DNA from: Bacteroidota bacterium | Lineage (GTDB): Bacteria > Bacteroidota > Bacteroidia > J057 > JAJTIE01 | NCBI GenBank assembly: GCA_019638695.1 | Contig: JAHBTG010000009.1 | Location: 1-61,860 of the forward strand | DNA: 61,860 nt | Direction of reading: 5' to 3' | Shown: in pieces, positions 35,814-45,145 of the stretch | Numbering within the stretch: position 1 is the first letter of the stretch | Layout: each line of letters begins with the position of its first letter | The notes under the pieces: generated by a model | The model's database searches: none | What the model saw: the letters and a program-made list of their open reading frames with translations, nothing else | What the model was told of the DNA's origin: nothing | Program-made: the position numbers and the translations under genes

Positions 35814-37566
35814 GTTTGCGAAGCTTTTGGGGGAGTTTATCGGGCGCAGTCTGAGCAGGAAGGGTCCTGGCCGGTGAGAAATTCACCTTGGCGGCGGATA
35901 TATACAACCGGTCCGTATCCGGCGCCCAATCCTGGCCGGTGGCGCCGGGCAGGAGCGTGGTGGTAAACTCCCCCACCCCGGGCTGTATGCTATAGCTGAC
36001 GGAAACCGTATCCCCGGGGGAAGTAGCGGGCCTGAAAGACACCGGCATGTCAAAACCTTCGGAAACCCCGCGCCAGCGGGCCAGCACTTGCACCCCCGCC
36101 GTCTGCGGGACAAGCGCATATTCCAGCACGGGGATGCCGGCATAATCCAGGTACTGGTGAAAGAACGCCTGCAACGGGCGGCCAAAATGCCGCTCGGCAT
36201 GGGTAATGACGTCTGCACGGCTTACCTGGCGCATACCCAGGTCTTTGTACAAGGCAGGGAACCATGTCCACCACAGGCTGTCATTATCCACAACGGTGCG
36301 CAGGGTATGCAGCATCCAGGCGCCTTTATAGTACATGTCAGCACTTTTCCAGTCTTCAAAATTGACTCCCAACGGGCCTTGTATGGCATCCTGGTTGGCT
36401 ATCAGCGGGCGCTGGGACAAAAGGTATTGCTGGGCGCGGGCATACCCGTGCAGGCATTCCATATAGATAGCTTCTGTGTAGGTAGTAAATGCTTCGTGTA
36501 TCCACATATCGGCATGGTCTGCCACCGAGATGTGGTTGCCAAACCACTCATGCCCGCTTTCGTGCACTATGATATAATCAAATCCCCACTCATTGGGCCG
36601 GAAATGATTGCCATAGGCAATAGCACCCTGGTGCTCCATACCCCAGTAAGGGGTTTCTGCCAGGGCAAAGCCATCCTTGTAAAAGGGATAGGGCCCCAAG
36701 CGTTCTTCAAAGCACTGCAGCATGGGCTTCACCTGTTGGGAGAAATAGCTGCCTGCCCGCGCCTTGTTGTAGTCCAGCACATAATAATCCAGCTTCAGCG
36801 GCCCTTGTAACCCTTCATATTCTTCGGCTATATGCGCATAGTGGCCCACATACAAGGAAACATTGTAGAGATTAATGGGATAGCTGACCAGCCATTCATG
36901 AGTGCGGGTGCCATCGCGGTGGTTGAGCACGCTTTTGCGCCAGCCATTGGTTACCAGCTCCAGCGAAGCCGGCAGTTGCACCGCTATGCGCATGCCCTGG
37001 TCGGGTTCATCGCTCAGGTGATCCTTGCAGGGCCACCACATACTGGCGCCCAGCCCTTCGCAGGCCATCGTCAGCCAGGGACGGCCCTCCCGGTCCTTCT
37101 TCCAGACAAAGCCGCCATCCCAGGGCGGATTGGGCGCTTCGCGGGGTTTGCCCTGGTACCATACCGTCAGGCTTAAAGTGTCTCCCGCCTGCCATTGAGG
37201 CGAGGCCGCCACCCGCAGGCTATAGTCCAGCCGGTGCAGCGGCAGTGCCCGGCCGCGGCAGGTCACGCTGTCCACCTGCAATTCCGGGAAGGCATCCAGT
37301 TGGAGAGAATCCGCCGCCTGCAGCCAGCGCAGTGTGATGCGGTTATGCCCCCGGATGCGCCGGGCATCCATATCTATCCGCAGGTTCAGGTCATAGTGCA
37401 GCACATCAAAACAGCTGCGCCAGGGGTTGAGACTACCCCGCAGGCTGTCCGTGCGGGAGAACGGCCCCCTTTCCAGCATCACTTCTCCCCCGCCCTGCTG
37501 GGCAGTGAGTGCACCGGCCCACAGGCAGAAGATACAGAACAGGTATTTAGATTTTGCTGACAACAC
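35794..37566 (-). CDS. Exported M1 family metallopeptidase
   Basis: A secreted zinc aminopeptidase of about 590 residues. Zinc motif HESGHEWFGN (His335, Glu336, His339), followed 19 residues later by the third ligand Glu (position 358, in HEAFTTYTE). The signal peptide AKSKYLFCIFCLWAGALTAQ begins after a GTG at 37566 (alternative TTG at 37563); the frame further upstream lies inside engB and is not protein-like. The gene therefore overlaps engB by 20 nt and the downstream esterase by 20 nt. It is a different protein from the M1-barrel fusion at 54.6 kb. Confidence 0.9.
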   Translation of the reverse strand: MLSAKSKYLFCIFCLWAGALTAQQGGGEVMLERGPFSRTDSLRGSLNPWRSCFDVLHYDLNLRIDMDARRIRGHNRITLRWLQAADSLQLDAFPELQVDSVTCRGRALPLHRLDYSLRVAASPQWQAGDTLSLTVWYQGKPREAPNPPWDGGFVWKKDREGRPWLTMACEGLGASMWWPCKDHLSDEPDQGMRIAVQLPASLELVTNGWRKSVLNHRDGTRTHEWLVSYPINLYNVSLYVGHYAHIAEEYEGLQGPLKLDYYVLDYNKARAGSYFSQQVKPMLQCFEERLGPYPFYKDGFALAETPYWGMEHQGAIAYGNHFRPNEWGFDYIIVHESGHEWFGNHISVADHADMWIHEAFTTYTEAIYMECLHGYARAQQYLLSQRPLIANQDAIQGPLGVNFEDWKSADMYYKGAWMLHTLRTVVDNDSLWWTWFPALYKDLGMRQVSRADVITHAERHFGRPLQAFFHQYLDYAGIPVLEYALVPQTAGVQVLARWRGVSEGFDMPVSFRPATSPGDTVSVSYSIQPGVGEFTTTLLPGATGQDWAPDTDRLYISAAKVNFSPARTLPAQTAPDKLPQKLRKRERSRK

Positions 37567-38161
37567 CCAGGGATTGATTAAGTTGCTGAATATACTGCAG
37601 AATGGGCTCTCTGCCCAGTCCGCTCTCGGCAGAAGTGATAAAACGGGGCGGCAGTTCATCCCAGGTCTCGTGCAGTTTTTTGTCCCAGGCAGCTTGCGTA
37701 CGAATTAATCCGGACTGTGTGCATTTATCTGCCTTAGTAAAGACCATGCAGAAAGGCAGCTGGCTGGTGGCCAGGTGCTGAATAAACGCCAGGTCTATCT
37801 CCATGGGATCATGCCTGCTGTCCAGCAGCAGGAAGATGGTGACCAGGGTGCTCCGCCGGAGGAGATAGTCATCGATCATGCGCTCAAACTGTTTGCGCTG
37901 CGTTTTGCTCACCTGCGCAAAGCCATAGCCCGGCAGGTCTACCAGGAACCAGTTCTTATTGATGAGGAAGTGGTTGATCAGCTGCGTTTTGCCCGGCCGT
38001 GCAGAGGTCTTTGCCAGTCCCTTGCGCTGGCACAGCATATTGATCAGCGAAGATTTACCCACATTGCTTCTGCCGATAAAGGCATACTCCGGGTGCAACG
38101 GGGGGGGCAGTTTATTAAATTCTGAACTGCTGATGATGAAGTCTGCGGAAGTGATTTCCAT
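37547..38161 (-). CDS. engB: Ribosome biogenesis GTP-binding protein EngB (YsxC/YihA)
   Basis: A 204-residue TRAFAC GTPase for 50S assembly: G1 GRSNVGKSSLIN, G3 DLPGYGFA, G4 TKADK. Start at 38161 (MEITSADFIIS); the long upstream frame reads through the divergent ubiE gene and is a shadow. A TATTTTCG box (one mismatch) sits just upstream. It heads an overlapping chain engB - M1 peptidase - esterase. Confidence 0.95.
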   Translation of the reverse strand: MEITSADFIISSSEFNKLPPPLHPEYAFIGRSNVGKSSLINMLCQRKGLAKTSARPGKTQLINHFLINKNWFLVDLPGYGFAQVSKTQRKQFERMIDDYLLRRSTLVTIFLLLDSRHDPMEIDLAFIQHLATSQLPFCMVFTKADKCTQSGLIRTQAAWDKKLHETWDELPPRFITSAESGLGREPILQYIQQLNQSLGVVSKI

Positions 38162-38227
38162 AATGATGGCACGAAAATAAGCAGCCTGCCGTTCTAACGC
38201 TGAGCGAACGCGGTATATTCGCACCCC

Positions 38228-38965
38228 ATGGTACATCAGCACGACACCATTACCCCCTATGCCCAGGAAGGCAAGGCCAAGAAAGCCCAGGTGGCCGAGA
38301 TGTTTGACAACATCAGCCATCGCTATGATTTTCTCAATCATTTCCTGAGCCTGGGGATAGATATCACCTGGCGGCGCAAGGCCATTCGCATGCTGCGCCC
38401 GCTGAAACCCAAAGTGGTGGTGGATATTGCCACCGGTACCGGAGATTTTGCCATTGAGGCCGCCAGGCTGAAGCCCGGGCGCATCATAGGACTGGATATC
38501 TCCGAGGGGATGCTGGCAGTGGGCAGGCAGAAGGTAGCGCGCCGAAAACTCTCCGGGCTCATTGAAATGGTGCAGGCAGACAGCGAGGCATTGCCCTACC
38601 CGGACAATTTTTGCCAGGCCGTCACCGTTGGTTTTGGTGTACGCAACTTCGAAGATCTTGACAAGGGCCTCCGTGAAATACACCGTATCCTCAGCCCCGG
38701 GGGTGTCTGCATCATCCTGGAACCTGCCGTTCCCCGCCGGTTTCCCACCCGGCAGCTGGTATTGTTTTACTACAAAACCCTCCTGCCGCTTTTTGGCAGG
38801 CTTTTTTCCAAAGACCCCCGCGCCTACAGTTATTTGCCGGAAACCATCCAGGCTTTCCCGCACGGGCCGCAATTTTTAGATATTTGTCAAAAAACAGGCT
38901 TCTCACAATGTAAATGGAAGCCCCTCACCTTAGGGATATGCGCTTTATATTATCTGGAAAAATAA
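38228..38965 (+). CDS. ubiE/menG: Demethylmenaquinone methyltransferase
   Basis: Methylates demethylmenaquinone with SAM in the last step of menaquinone synthesis. A 245-residue protein: MFDNISHRYDFLNHFLSLGID, SAM motif DIATGTGDFAIE, VGFGVRNFEDLDKGLREIHRIL and the C-terminal FYYKTLLPLFGRLFS segment are family signatures. A TATATTCG box (one mismatch) ends 6 nt before the ATG. Its 3' end overlaps porT by 28 nt, an arrangement known from other Bacteroidota. Confidence 0.95.
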   Translation: MVHQHDTITPYAQEGKAKKAQVAEMFDNISHRYDFLNHFLSLGIDITWRRKAIRMLRPLKPKVVVDIATGTGDFAIEAARLKPGRIIGLDISEGMLAVGRQKVARRKLSGLIEMVQADSEALPYPDNFCQAVTVGFGVRNFEDLDKGLREIHRILSPGGVCIILEPAVPRRFPTRQLVLFYYKTLLPLFGRLFSKDPRAYSYLPETIQAFPHGPQFLDICQKTGFSQCKWKPLTLGICALYYLEK

Positions 38966-39630
38966 TCCTGTTCGCCCTCCTGCTTATCCCCCAACTGGGA
39001 AAGGCTCAATGGAATAACAGCCTCTATGACCTCCGCAAGTGGAACCTGGGGTTTACCATGGGCATCAATGCCGCCTATGTGCGCTTTGTACAAGGGATGA
39101 GCGCCCCGGACCCCGTTAAAAAGAATGTGGCCAAACAAGTGACGGCCACTCCCAGCTACGGCATTAACCTGGGGCTTATCTGCAATGTGCGCCTGCAAAA
39201 GTACCTGGACCTGCGTTTTATCCCGGCAGTGTCCCTGCAGCAGCGTAGTTTCACCTACCTGGTGGGTGACAGCAGCTTTACCCGGAGACTGGAGGCCAGT
39301 TATATGGAGATACCCCTCTATCTGCGCTTCAAGAGCCAGTTCTATCATAACCACCGTGTGTATGTGATGACCGGCCTCAAGTATAGCAACAACCTGATGA
39401 GCGAACGCCGGCTGAAGGATGACCCAGACCTGGTCAAGATCGATAACCATGATTTCAGCTGGGAATTTGCCGCAGGCGTGAACATCTATGGCGACCGTGT
39501 GCTGCTTTCACCCGAGATACGCTACTCACTGGGTATGCGCAACATCTATACCCCGGACTTTACGGACTACTCCAGCGCCATCAAAATGATCACCACACAC
39601 AGTATTCTCATCTGCCTCAATTTTGAGTAG
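38938..39630 (+). CDS. porT: PorT, outer-membrane protein of the type IX secretion system
   Basis: A 230-residue beta-barrel of the porin-like PorT family, needed for T9SS assembly. Start at the internal ATG 38938, which gives the signal peptide MRFILSGKIILFALLLIPQLGKAQ. The body has alternating strands (DLRKWNLGFTMGINAAYV, LDLRFIPAVSLQQRSF, SYMEIPLYLRFKSQF, VYVMTGLKYSNNL, ILLSPEIRYSLG-like) and ends in ILICLNFE, with an aromatic residue next to the end. It overlaps the upstream ubiE gene by 28 nt, so it is transcribed with it. Confidence 0.9.
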   Translation: MRFILSGKIILFALLLIPQLGKAQWNNSLYDLRKWNLGFTMGINAAYVRFVQGMSAPDPVKKNVAKQVTATPSYGINLGLICNVRLQKYLDLRFIPAVSLQQRSFTYLVGDSSFTRRLEASYMEIPLYLRFKSQFYHNHRVYVMTGLKYSNNLMSERRLKDDPDLVKIDNHDFSWEFAAGVNIYGDRVLLSPEIRYSLGMRNIYTPDFTDYSSAIKMITTHSILICLNFE

Positions 39631-39642
39631 CAGGCAGATGAA

Positions 39643-40206
39643 CTACCACTTGACCAGCCTCATCACAACCGGCTGGTTATCAACGGTTAACCTGCACACA
39701 TAACAACCCACAGGCCAGCCCTGGACATCGAGGGTCAGACTGCCTTCACTGCCCACTGTCCAGGCGCCTACCTGCTGCCCGGCGGCATTCATTACCACCA
39801 GCAAAGCCCCGGCAGGCGCCTCCAGCACGGTGTGTGTATGGGCAGGATTGGGGTATAACCTGTGAGCTATCGCAGGGGCTTCCACGCGGAGGATGCTGCT
39901 GGCAGAAACCAGTTCCTGCCCATTGTCCAGTATATAACGCAGGCGGTAATGCAGCACCCCGGTTGGTTCAAGGTCCTGGTCATGCACTTCAAAATGCGGG
40001 GCCTTACCGGGATCTTTCAGGGCTATGGCCACAAAATGAACGCCGTCCGCACTCCGCTCCAGGATATGCAGGGCACTTGCGGGGTGGTCTTCTGCAGACC
40101 AGCTGACCAAGGGTGTGTTGCCCTGCATGCGCAGTTGCAGGATATCCTGTGTTCTTACGCAGGTAAAAGAGCAGCAAAGGATCAGGCAAAAAAACAGGCG
40201 TAGCAT
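39643..40206 (-). CDS. Small T9SS cargo protein, 187 aa
   Basis: A signal peptide (MLRLFFCLILCCSFTCVRTQ), a short beta domain (LHILERSADGVHFVAIA, LHYRLRYILDNGQELVSASSILRV, a fibronectin-III-like fold) and a C-terminal type A sorting domain (LYPNPAHTHTVLE, VVMNAAGQQVGAW, GCYVCRLTVDNQPVVMRLVKW). The start codon lies inside a perfect 11-bp inverted repeat followed by a T run (see 40188), which looks like the terminator of the upstream OmpA gene. The gene may thus depend on readthrough. Confidence 0.82.
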   Translation of the reverse strand: MLRLFFCLILCCSFTCVRTQDILQLRMQGNTPLVSWSAEDHPASALHILERSADGVHFVAIALKDPGKAPHFEVHDQDLEPTGVLHYRLRYILDNGQELVSASSILRVEAPAIAHRLYPNPAHTHTVLEAPAGALLVVMNAAGQQVGAWTVGSEGSLTLDVQGWPVGCYVCRLTVDNQPVVMRLVKW

Positions 40207-40224
40207 AATTAATTGCTACGCCTG
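40188..40224 (-). terminator. Terminator-like hairpin overlapping the start of the small T9SS gene
   Basis: On the minus strand CAGGCGTAGCA (40224-40214) and TGCTACGCCTG (40205-40195) form a perfect 11-bp stem with an 8-nt AT-only loop, followed at once by seven T (40194-40188). It lies 63 nt after the stop codon of the OmpA-family gene, as expected for its terminator, but the ATG at 40206-40204 and the codons for LRLFF are part of it. Confidence 0.8.
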
Positions 40225-40286
40225 CAAGAGACATTTGTTACAATATATCCATCAAAAAAGGATATTTGTTGATAAACAAGAGGATA

Positions 40287-42317
40287 TCATTTGGTCAGGA
40301 TCGTAAACTCTACCCGCCGGTTAAACTGGCGGCCTTCGGCAGTGGTATTGTCCCCCACCGGTTTGGTGGCAGCATATCCTTTGGCTACCAGCCTGTCTAC
40401 GGAAACACCTTTGCTGACCAGGTAATCCTGTACGGACTTGGCGCGGTTTTGAGACAAGGGTTGGTTGATGGCCGGGGTGCCGGTATTGTCCGTATGGCCG
40501 GAGATCTCAATCTTCACGGTGGGGTTTTGTTTGAGGATATCCACCAGACGGTTCAGCTCGGCAAAAGACTCATTGCGCAGGTCAAACTTGGCGGTTTCAA
40601 AGAAGATATTGTTCAGGCGGATAGTTTGCCCCACTTCGATAGGCACCAGGTACAGGTCTCGGGTGATCTCCGAGTACAGTTCCAGGGCCTTCACTTCCAG
40701 GTTTTCATTGATGGCAATGAAACCGTCGGCTTCTGCACGGAAGCCGTAGAGGTGCCCAGCCGGCAGCACAATGCGGTAATCGCCGGCCGGCAGTGCGGAA
40801 GAAGCGATACCGGCATCTTTACCATCCTCCAGGTATTCATAGCGAATGCTGGCGGCCATGGGTTCTTTTGTCTTGGCATTCAGCACCTTACCCCTGATCA
40901 GCACCACGGGGTTAGGTTTGAGGGGAGCGGGCAACTTGGCACGGAAGATGTCTTCCAGCCGGTCCGTTACGGAGCGCACAAAGTATACATAGTCGCCTTT
41001 GGCCGGAATAGTGCAGTAGGCATCAAAACCGGGACTGTTGAAGTTGGGACCCAGGTTGACGGGCTGCGACCAGTTGATCCAGGTATCGTCCAGGCGCCGG
41101 GTCATGTACATATCATTGTTGCCATAGCCCAGGAAGCCCGCCGTGCTGTAATACATGGTGACGCCGTCTGCGGCCAGGAAGGGTGAGGTTTCGCTGGCAG
41201 AGGTATTGATGACATTACCCATATGCAGGGGAACTGTCCAGGTGCCGTCGTTTTCCAGGAAGCTTACGTACAGGTCCTTGCTCCCCAGGTTAGCGGGGTC
41301 ATCGCGGTCTACGGTTTGGATAAGCACCTTGCCATTGGGGCCCAGGCAGCTTTCGCCATAGTTGCTTTTATTCTGGTAATTCTTAATCTCCAGGTTGGTA
41401 GGAAAAGCCCAGCCATCCCCTTCTCTCACGGTAGTGGATACGCCGCGCTCGCCGGTAGTTCCTTTGATGTACCGGTTATTCAGCAACAGGGTATTGCCAT
41501 CCGGCAGTACGCCCAGTATGGCATTGTGTCCTTCATTATTGACAGGCGCCGGCAGGATCTCTGCAACACCCCAGGTGCCATCCGCCTGCAGTTTACTCAT
41601 CCAGGCAGACTGGTTCTTCTGTGCGCCGGGATTATCCGGGTGGCCCGCACGGGTAAAATACAAGGTAGTACCGTCCGTACTGATGACCGGAAGCAACTCG
41701 GAATATTGGGTATTCACCTTGTCTCCCAGGCTTTCGGGCGCTTCGGTGACCAGTACCGGGTTGTCTCCCAGGTGGATCCCTATGGTAATGGGTTTTTCGC
41801 TATCAGACAAGCCTATAGCATCTATGTGGTTCCACTCCGGCACCGCTTTGGTATCTATCACCACTTTCACCTTGGCTACCCGGTAGGCCGTTTGCGGAAA
41901 AGCCACCACCAGCGCCTTGTCGCAATCCGTTTCGATAGGCCCCGGGGTGGTCTTGTATACAGAATAGGCATTATCCGATTCATCATACAGGATCACTTCC
42001 TTGACGGTCCCCCTGGGAGAAGTATTTTCATTGACCACTACCTGGCGTGCCGGAGCAGGATTCCGGAATCCTACGGTGATAAACTCCTCGCCCTCATCCG
42101 GGTTGGCAGGCGACCACGCATATATACTGCCTTTAGAGCAAGGCATCACACGGGGAGGGCCCAGCACCTGCCGCGCCCGGTAAGCTGTGGTATCCTTTTT
42201 GTCTTCATATTGAGTAGAATAGGCTACTACTCTGTCTGCCCAGCGAACATCCTGCGCACGAATCACGCCCTGGTTTATCATAAGAAAGGCCATAAAGCCT
42301 AGAAACAGCTTTTTCAT
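40287..42317 (-). CDS. OmpA-family protein with PD40 repeats (PorE-like)
   Basis: A 676-residue exported protein: signal peptide MKKLFLGFMAFLMINQGVIRAQ, an N-terminal discoidin-like region (RQVLGPPRVMPC, VGFRNPAPARQVVVNEN), PD40/WD40-like repeats (DGTTLYFTRAGHPDNPG, PDGNTLLLNNR, DGVTMYYSTAGFLGYGNNDMYMTRR), a carboxypeptidase-regulatory-like domain (LIRGKVLNAKTKEPMAASIRYEY) and a C-terminal OmpA peptidoglycan-binding domain (ISGHTDNTGTPAINQPLSQNRA). PorE, a T9SS component, has TPR, PD40, CRD and OmpA; here the TPR is missing. It is close to porT. Confidence 0.88.
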   Translation of the reverse strand: MKKLFLGFMAFLMINQGVIRAQDVRWADRVVAYSTQYEDKKDTTAYRARQVLGPPRVMPCSKGSIYAWSPANPDEGEEFITVGFRNPAPARQVVVNENTSPRGTVKEVILYDESDNAYSVYKTTPGPIETDCDKALVVAFPQTAYRVAKVKVVIDTKAVPEWNHIDAIGLSDSEKPITIGIHLGDNPVLVTEAPESLGDKVNTQYSELLPVISTDGTTLYFTRAGHPDNPGAQKNQSAWMSKLQADGTWGVAEILPAPVNNEGHNAILGVLPDGNTLLLNNRYIKGTTGERGVSTTVREGDGWAFPTNLEIKNYQNKSNYGESCLGPNGKVLIQTVDRDDPANLGSKDLYVSFLENDGTWTVPLHMGNVINTSASETSPFLAADGVTMYYSTAGFLGYGNNDMYMTRRLDDTWINWSQPVNLGPNFNSPGFDAYCTIPAKGDYVYFVRSVTDRLEDIFRAKLPAPLKPNPVVLIRGKVLNAKTKEPMAASIRYEYLEDGKDAGIASSALPAGDYRIVLPAGHLYGFRAEADGFIAINENLEVKALELYSEITRDLYLVPIEVGQTIRLNNIFFETAKFDLRNESFAELNRLVDILKQNPTVKIEISGHTDNTGTPAINQPLSQNRAKSVQDYLVSKGVSVDRLVAKGYAATKPVGDNTTAEGRQFNRRVEFTILTK

Positions 42318-42495
42318 GATGAGTTCTTTTGCTACAAAGTAACCCACCCCCCAAACCCCAGAACATTGGACAAATGCCGTATGTTTACCCGCATTGCAGG
42401 CTATCCACAGGGTAAGATCGCCCTTAGTGGTCAATACAAGGAAAACTGGGCAGCACTCCCTGTATAAATAGCCCGTAGATTACAGGCATACTCTT

Positions 42496-45120
42496 ATGCG
42501 CTTTATTCCCAGACCCAAACGTCTCACCCAATGGCTCCTCAAAGGGAGCCTGGCCATCGTATGGGCCCTGGTATGGCTGTTTATAGGGATGCTTTCGCTG
42601 GCCTTTGTCTTCAAGGAAGACATCAAGCAGGCCGTGCTCACCCGGCTGGGGAAGGACCTGAACGGGAAACTGGTGGTGCAACAGGTAGACTTGGACGTAT
42701 GGCAGCACTGGCCGCAGCTGACCGTCAGGCTCCGAGGGGCCACGCTCTACCACACCGCACAGGATGCAGAGCATTTTGGCATACAAGACGGGCGCATGGC
42801 GCATATTGAAGATCTGAGCCTATCGCTGAGCATGCAGGATGTGCTCAACGGTCATTACCGCCTCCGGCACATTGGTCTCCAAAAACCCACACTACACCTT
42901 GTGTGCGATGCCAAAGGCAAATGGAACTACGAAGCGCTGCTGGGCAAACTGCTGGCCCCGCAACCCACAGACAGCAGTGCGCGAACAGATGTGGCCCTGC
43001 ACCTGGACAAACTGCGCATTGTACAAGCCCGGGTACTGTATCACAACCTGCGCACGCAACACCACTACCAGCTGGATTCCCTGGATCTGAACCTGGCAGG
43101 GTCATTCGTCACCAGGGAGCTGGATCTCAGGTTATCTGCCGCGGCGCATGTAAGCCGCATGCAACTGGGTAAGGTCTCCCTGCTGCCCGGCAAACACATA
43201 GGGCTCAGTTGCAGGTTGCAGGCAGATACCCGTGCGGGGCGCATTGCCATCCGCAACGGAGTGGTGCGCCTGGACAAACTGCAGCTAAGCGCCAGCGGCA
43301 CATACGTCACTGCCCCCATTCCTGCCATAGATGTGCAGGCCGGCACAGATGCAGAGCTGGCAGATATCCTGTATATGCTGCCCCACCTGGGTGTGCAGGC
43401 CGCGCATCCCGTGTCCGCCCGGGGCAAATGCCGCATCCAGGCCCGCTATCATGGCCCCATCATGCCACAGCAGATGCCGCTGCTGGACGCCAGCCTGCAC
43501 CTTCAGAACGGTACGCTTGCCCACACCGGCATCCGGCAGGCCGCCCTGCAGCAACTGCACGTGCGTCTGCGGCTGCATATGAACCCCAATAACGGCAGCC
43601 GCTCGTTCATCTCGCTGGATACCCTGCGCGGCATGTGGGGAGGGTCCCTGCCCCTGGCAGCCAGCTGCCAGCTGACAGATATCCATGCGCCACGCATACG
43701 CGCCACGCTGGAAACAGAAGCGCCCCTTTCTCAACTCGCCGTATTAGCACCCGCACTGGCTCAAATGGACAAGCTGGAAGGCAGCGCACGGCTGCAATTA
43801 ACCGTGCAGGGGCTGCTACCGGATGAAGCGGCAAAAGCCACCCGCCTGCTGCATATACAGGGTCGCATGACCTTGCAGGAAGCCGGGTGGCAACCCGTAG
43901 GGCTGGCGGTGCCGCTGAAGCACCTGACCGGCGAGATATTGTTCGATGAACGGGGAATTCACCTGCCGCAACTGCTGGGCAACCTGGGCGATACTCCGTG
44001 GCGATTGAGCGGCCGATCTGCCAACCTGTGGGCCTGGCTGCTGGGAGAGCAGCCTCTCCTGGAAATGCAGGCCAGGCTGCAGGTACCCCACCTGGATGTA
44101 GACCAGCTTATGAGCCTGGAATCACCCGGCGCCACTCCCCAACCCGCCGGAACCGCAGCGGCATCCTTTGCCTGGGAACAGCTACCCCCCATCCGCTGGG
44201 AACTGGCGCTGGAGGTAGACAAACTGCACTTTGGGCAAATGCAGGCACAGCACCTGCGCGCGCATGCCAAACTGGAGCCTCCTGTGCTCAAACTCACTCA
44301 CCTGGCACTGCAGGCGTTTGGCGGGCAGCTTACCGGAGATATGACGCTGGTCAAACAGCACTGCGAAAGCAATCTCAGGTTATATGGCGTATCCATGGGC
44401 CAGTTCTTCAAGGCATTCCCTCAACTGGCAGAATATACCGTCATCGGCCCATACCTGGATGGAAAACTGAGTGCGGAAGTCTCCGGGCGGGCAGCGCTGG
44501 ACGGCCAGCTGAGATTCATACCCGCCAGCGTGGTGGCAGACGGCCGCGTGCAGGTGCAGGATGCCAGCCTTACGGATTTCCCCCTGATAGAGGAAATGAG
44601 CGGTGTGCTCAGGCTCAAGCGGTTCCGTAACATCACCTTTCGTGATGCCAGTACGCGCTTTGGCATACGCAACGAGCACTTCTGGCTGGATACCACCACC
44701 GTATTTGCCAATGACATGCACATGAAGATATACGGCGGACACAGCCTGAGCGGCCAGCTGAACTATCACCTCATGATACAGGCCAAAGGGGTTCTTGGAA
44801 ATCAGAACAAACCGAACAATCAGAATAAAAAGAACTCTGATATCGACGAATGGATCACAGAAACCGAAACACAGGCAGAGGATGCCGGCAGTCATTTCTT
44901 CCTGGCCATTACCGGCACCACGGAAGCCCCGCGCTTTAAGCTGGATACACAGGCTATGCGGCAGAAGATGCGGCAGGACATCCGCAAAGAAGGGCAGGAA
45001 TGGAAACAGGCCTGGCAGGGAGAAAAGCTTCCCAGTCTGCCTTCGCTGGGCCGCAAACGCAAGGCGGCAACTCCCGCTCCCGGTAAAGCCGGAGACTGGA
45101 TAGAGGAGGTGCGCAAGTAA
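42496..45120 (+). CDS. AsmA family protein
   Basis: An 874-residue inner-membrane-anchored, periplasm-spanning protein thought to move lipids to the outer membrane. One N-terminal membrane helix (about 13-37) precedes the AsmA start (LNGKLVVQQVDLDVWQHWPQLTVRLRGATL); the long middle is beta-rich with repeats of the type LDKLxLSASGTYV; the C-terminal AsmA_2-like region ends FRNITFRDASTRFGIRNEHFWLDTTTVFANDMHMKIYGGHSLSGQL. A charged, Asn/Gln/Lys-rich tail follows. Divergent from the OmpA gene across 178 bp. Confidence 0.87.
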   Translation: MRFIPRPKRLTQWLLKGSLAIVWALVWLFIGMLSLAFVFKEDIKQAVLTRLGKDLNGKLVVQQVDLDVWQHWPQLTVRLRGATLYHTAQDAEHFGIQDGRMAHIEDLSLSLSMQDVLNGHYRLRHIGLQKPTLHLVCDAKGKWNYEALLGKLLAPQPTDSSARTDVALHLDKLRIVQARVLYHNLRTQHHYQLDSLDLNLAGSFVTRELDLRLSAAAHVSRMQLGKVSLLPGKHIGLSCRLQADTRAGRIAIRNGVVRLDKLQLSASGTYVTAPIPAIDVQAGTDAELADILYMLPHLGVQAAHPVSARGKCRIQARYHGPIMPQQMPLLDASLHLQNGTLAHTGIRQAALQQLHVRLRLHMNPNNGSRSFISLDTLRGMWGGSLPLAASCQLTDIHAPRIRATLETEAPLSQLAVLAPALAQMDKLEGSARLQLTVQGLLPDEAAKATRLLHIQGRMTLQEAGWQPVGLAVPLKHLTGEILFDERGIHLPQLLGNLGDTPWRLSGRSANLWAWLLGEQPLLEMQARLQVPHLDVDQLMSLESPGATPQPAGTAAASFAWEQLPPIRWELALEVDKLHFGQMQAQHLRAHAKLEPPVLKLTHLALQAFGGQLTGDMTLVKQHCESNLRLYGVSMGQFFKAFPQLAEYTVIGPYLDGKLSAEVSGRAALDGQLRFIPASVVADGRVQVQDASLTDFPLIEEMSGVLRLKRFRNITFRDASTRFGIRNEHFWLDTTTVFANDMHMKIYGGHSLSGQLNYHLMIQAKGVLGNQNKPNNQNKKNSDIDEWITETETQAEDAGSHFFLAITGTTEAPRFKLDTQAMRQKMRQDIRKEGQEWKQAWQGEKLPSLPSLGRKRKAATPAPGKAGDWIEEVRK

Positions 45121-45132
45121 CCGCCTATTGTG

Positions 45133-45140
45133 TATGTTTG
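45133..45140 (+). promoter_or_regulatory. TAnnTTTG -7 box of the cupin gene
   Basis: TATGTTTG, a perfect match, ends 5 nt before the ATG at 45146 and begins 12 nt after the asmA-like stop. Confidence 0.58.
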
Positions 45141-45145
45141 GGGCT

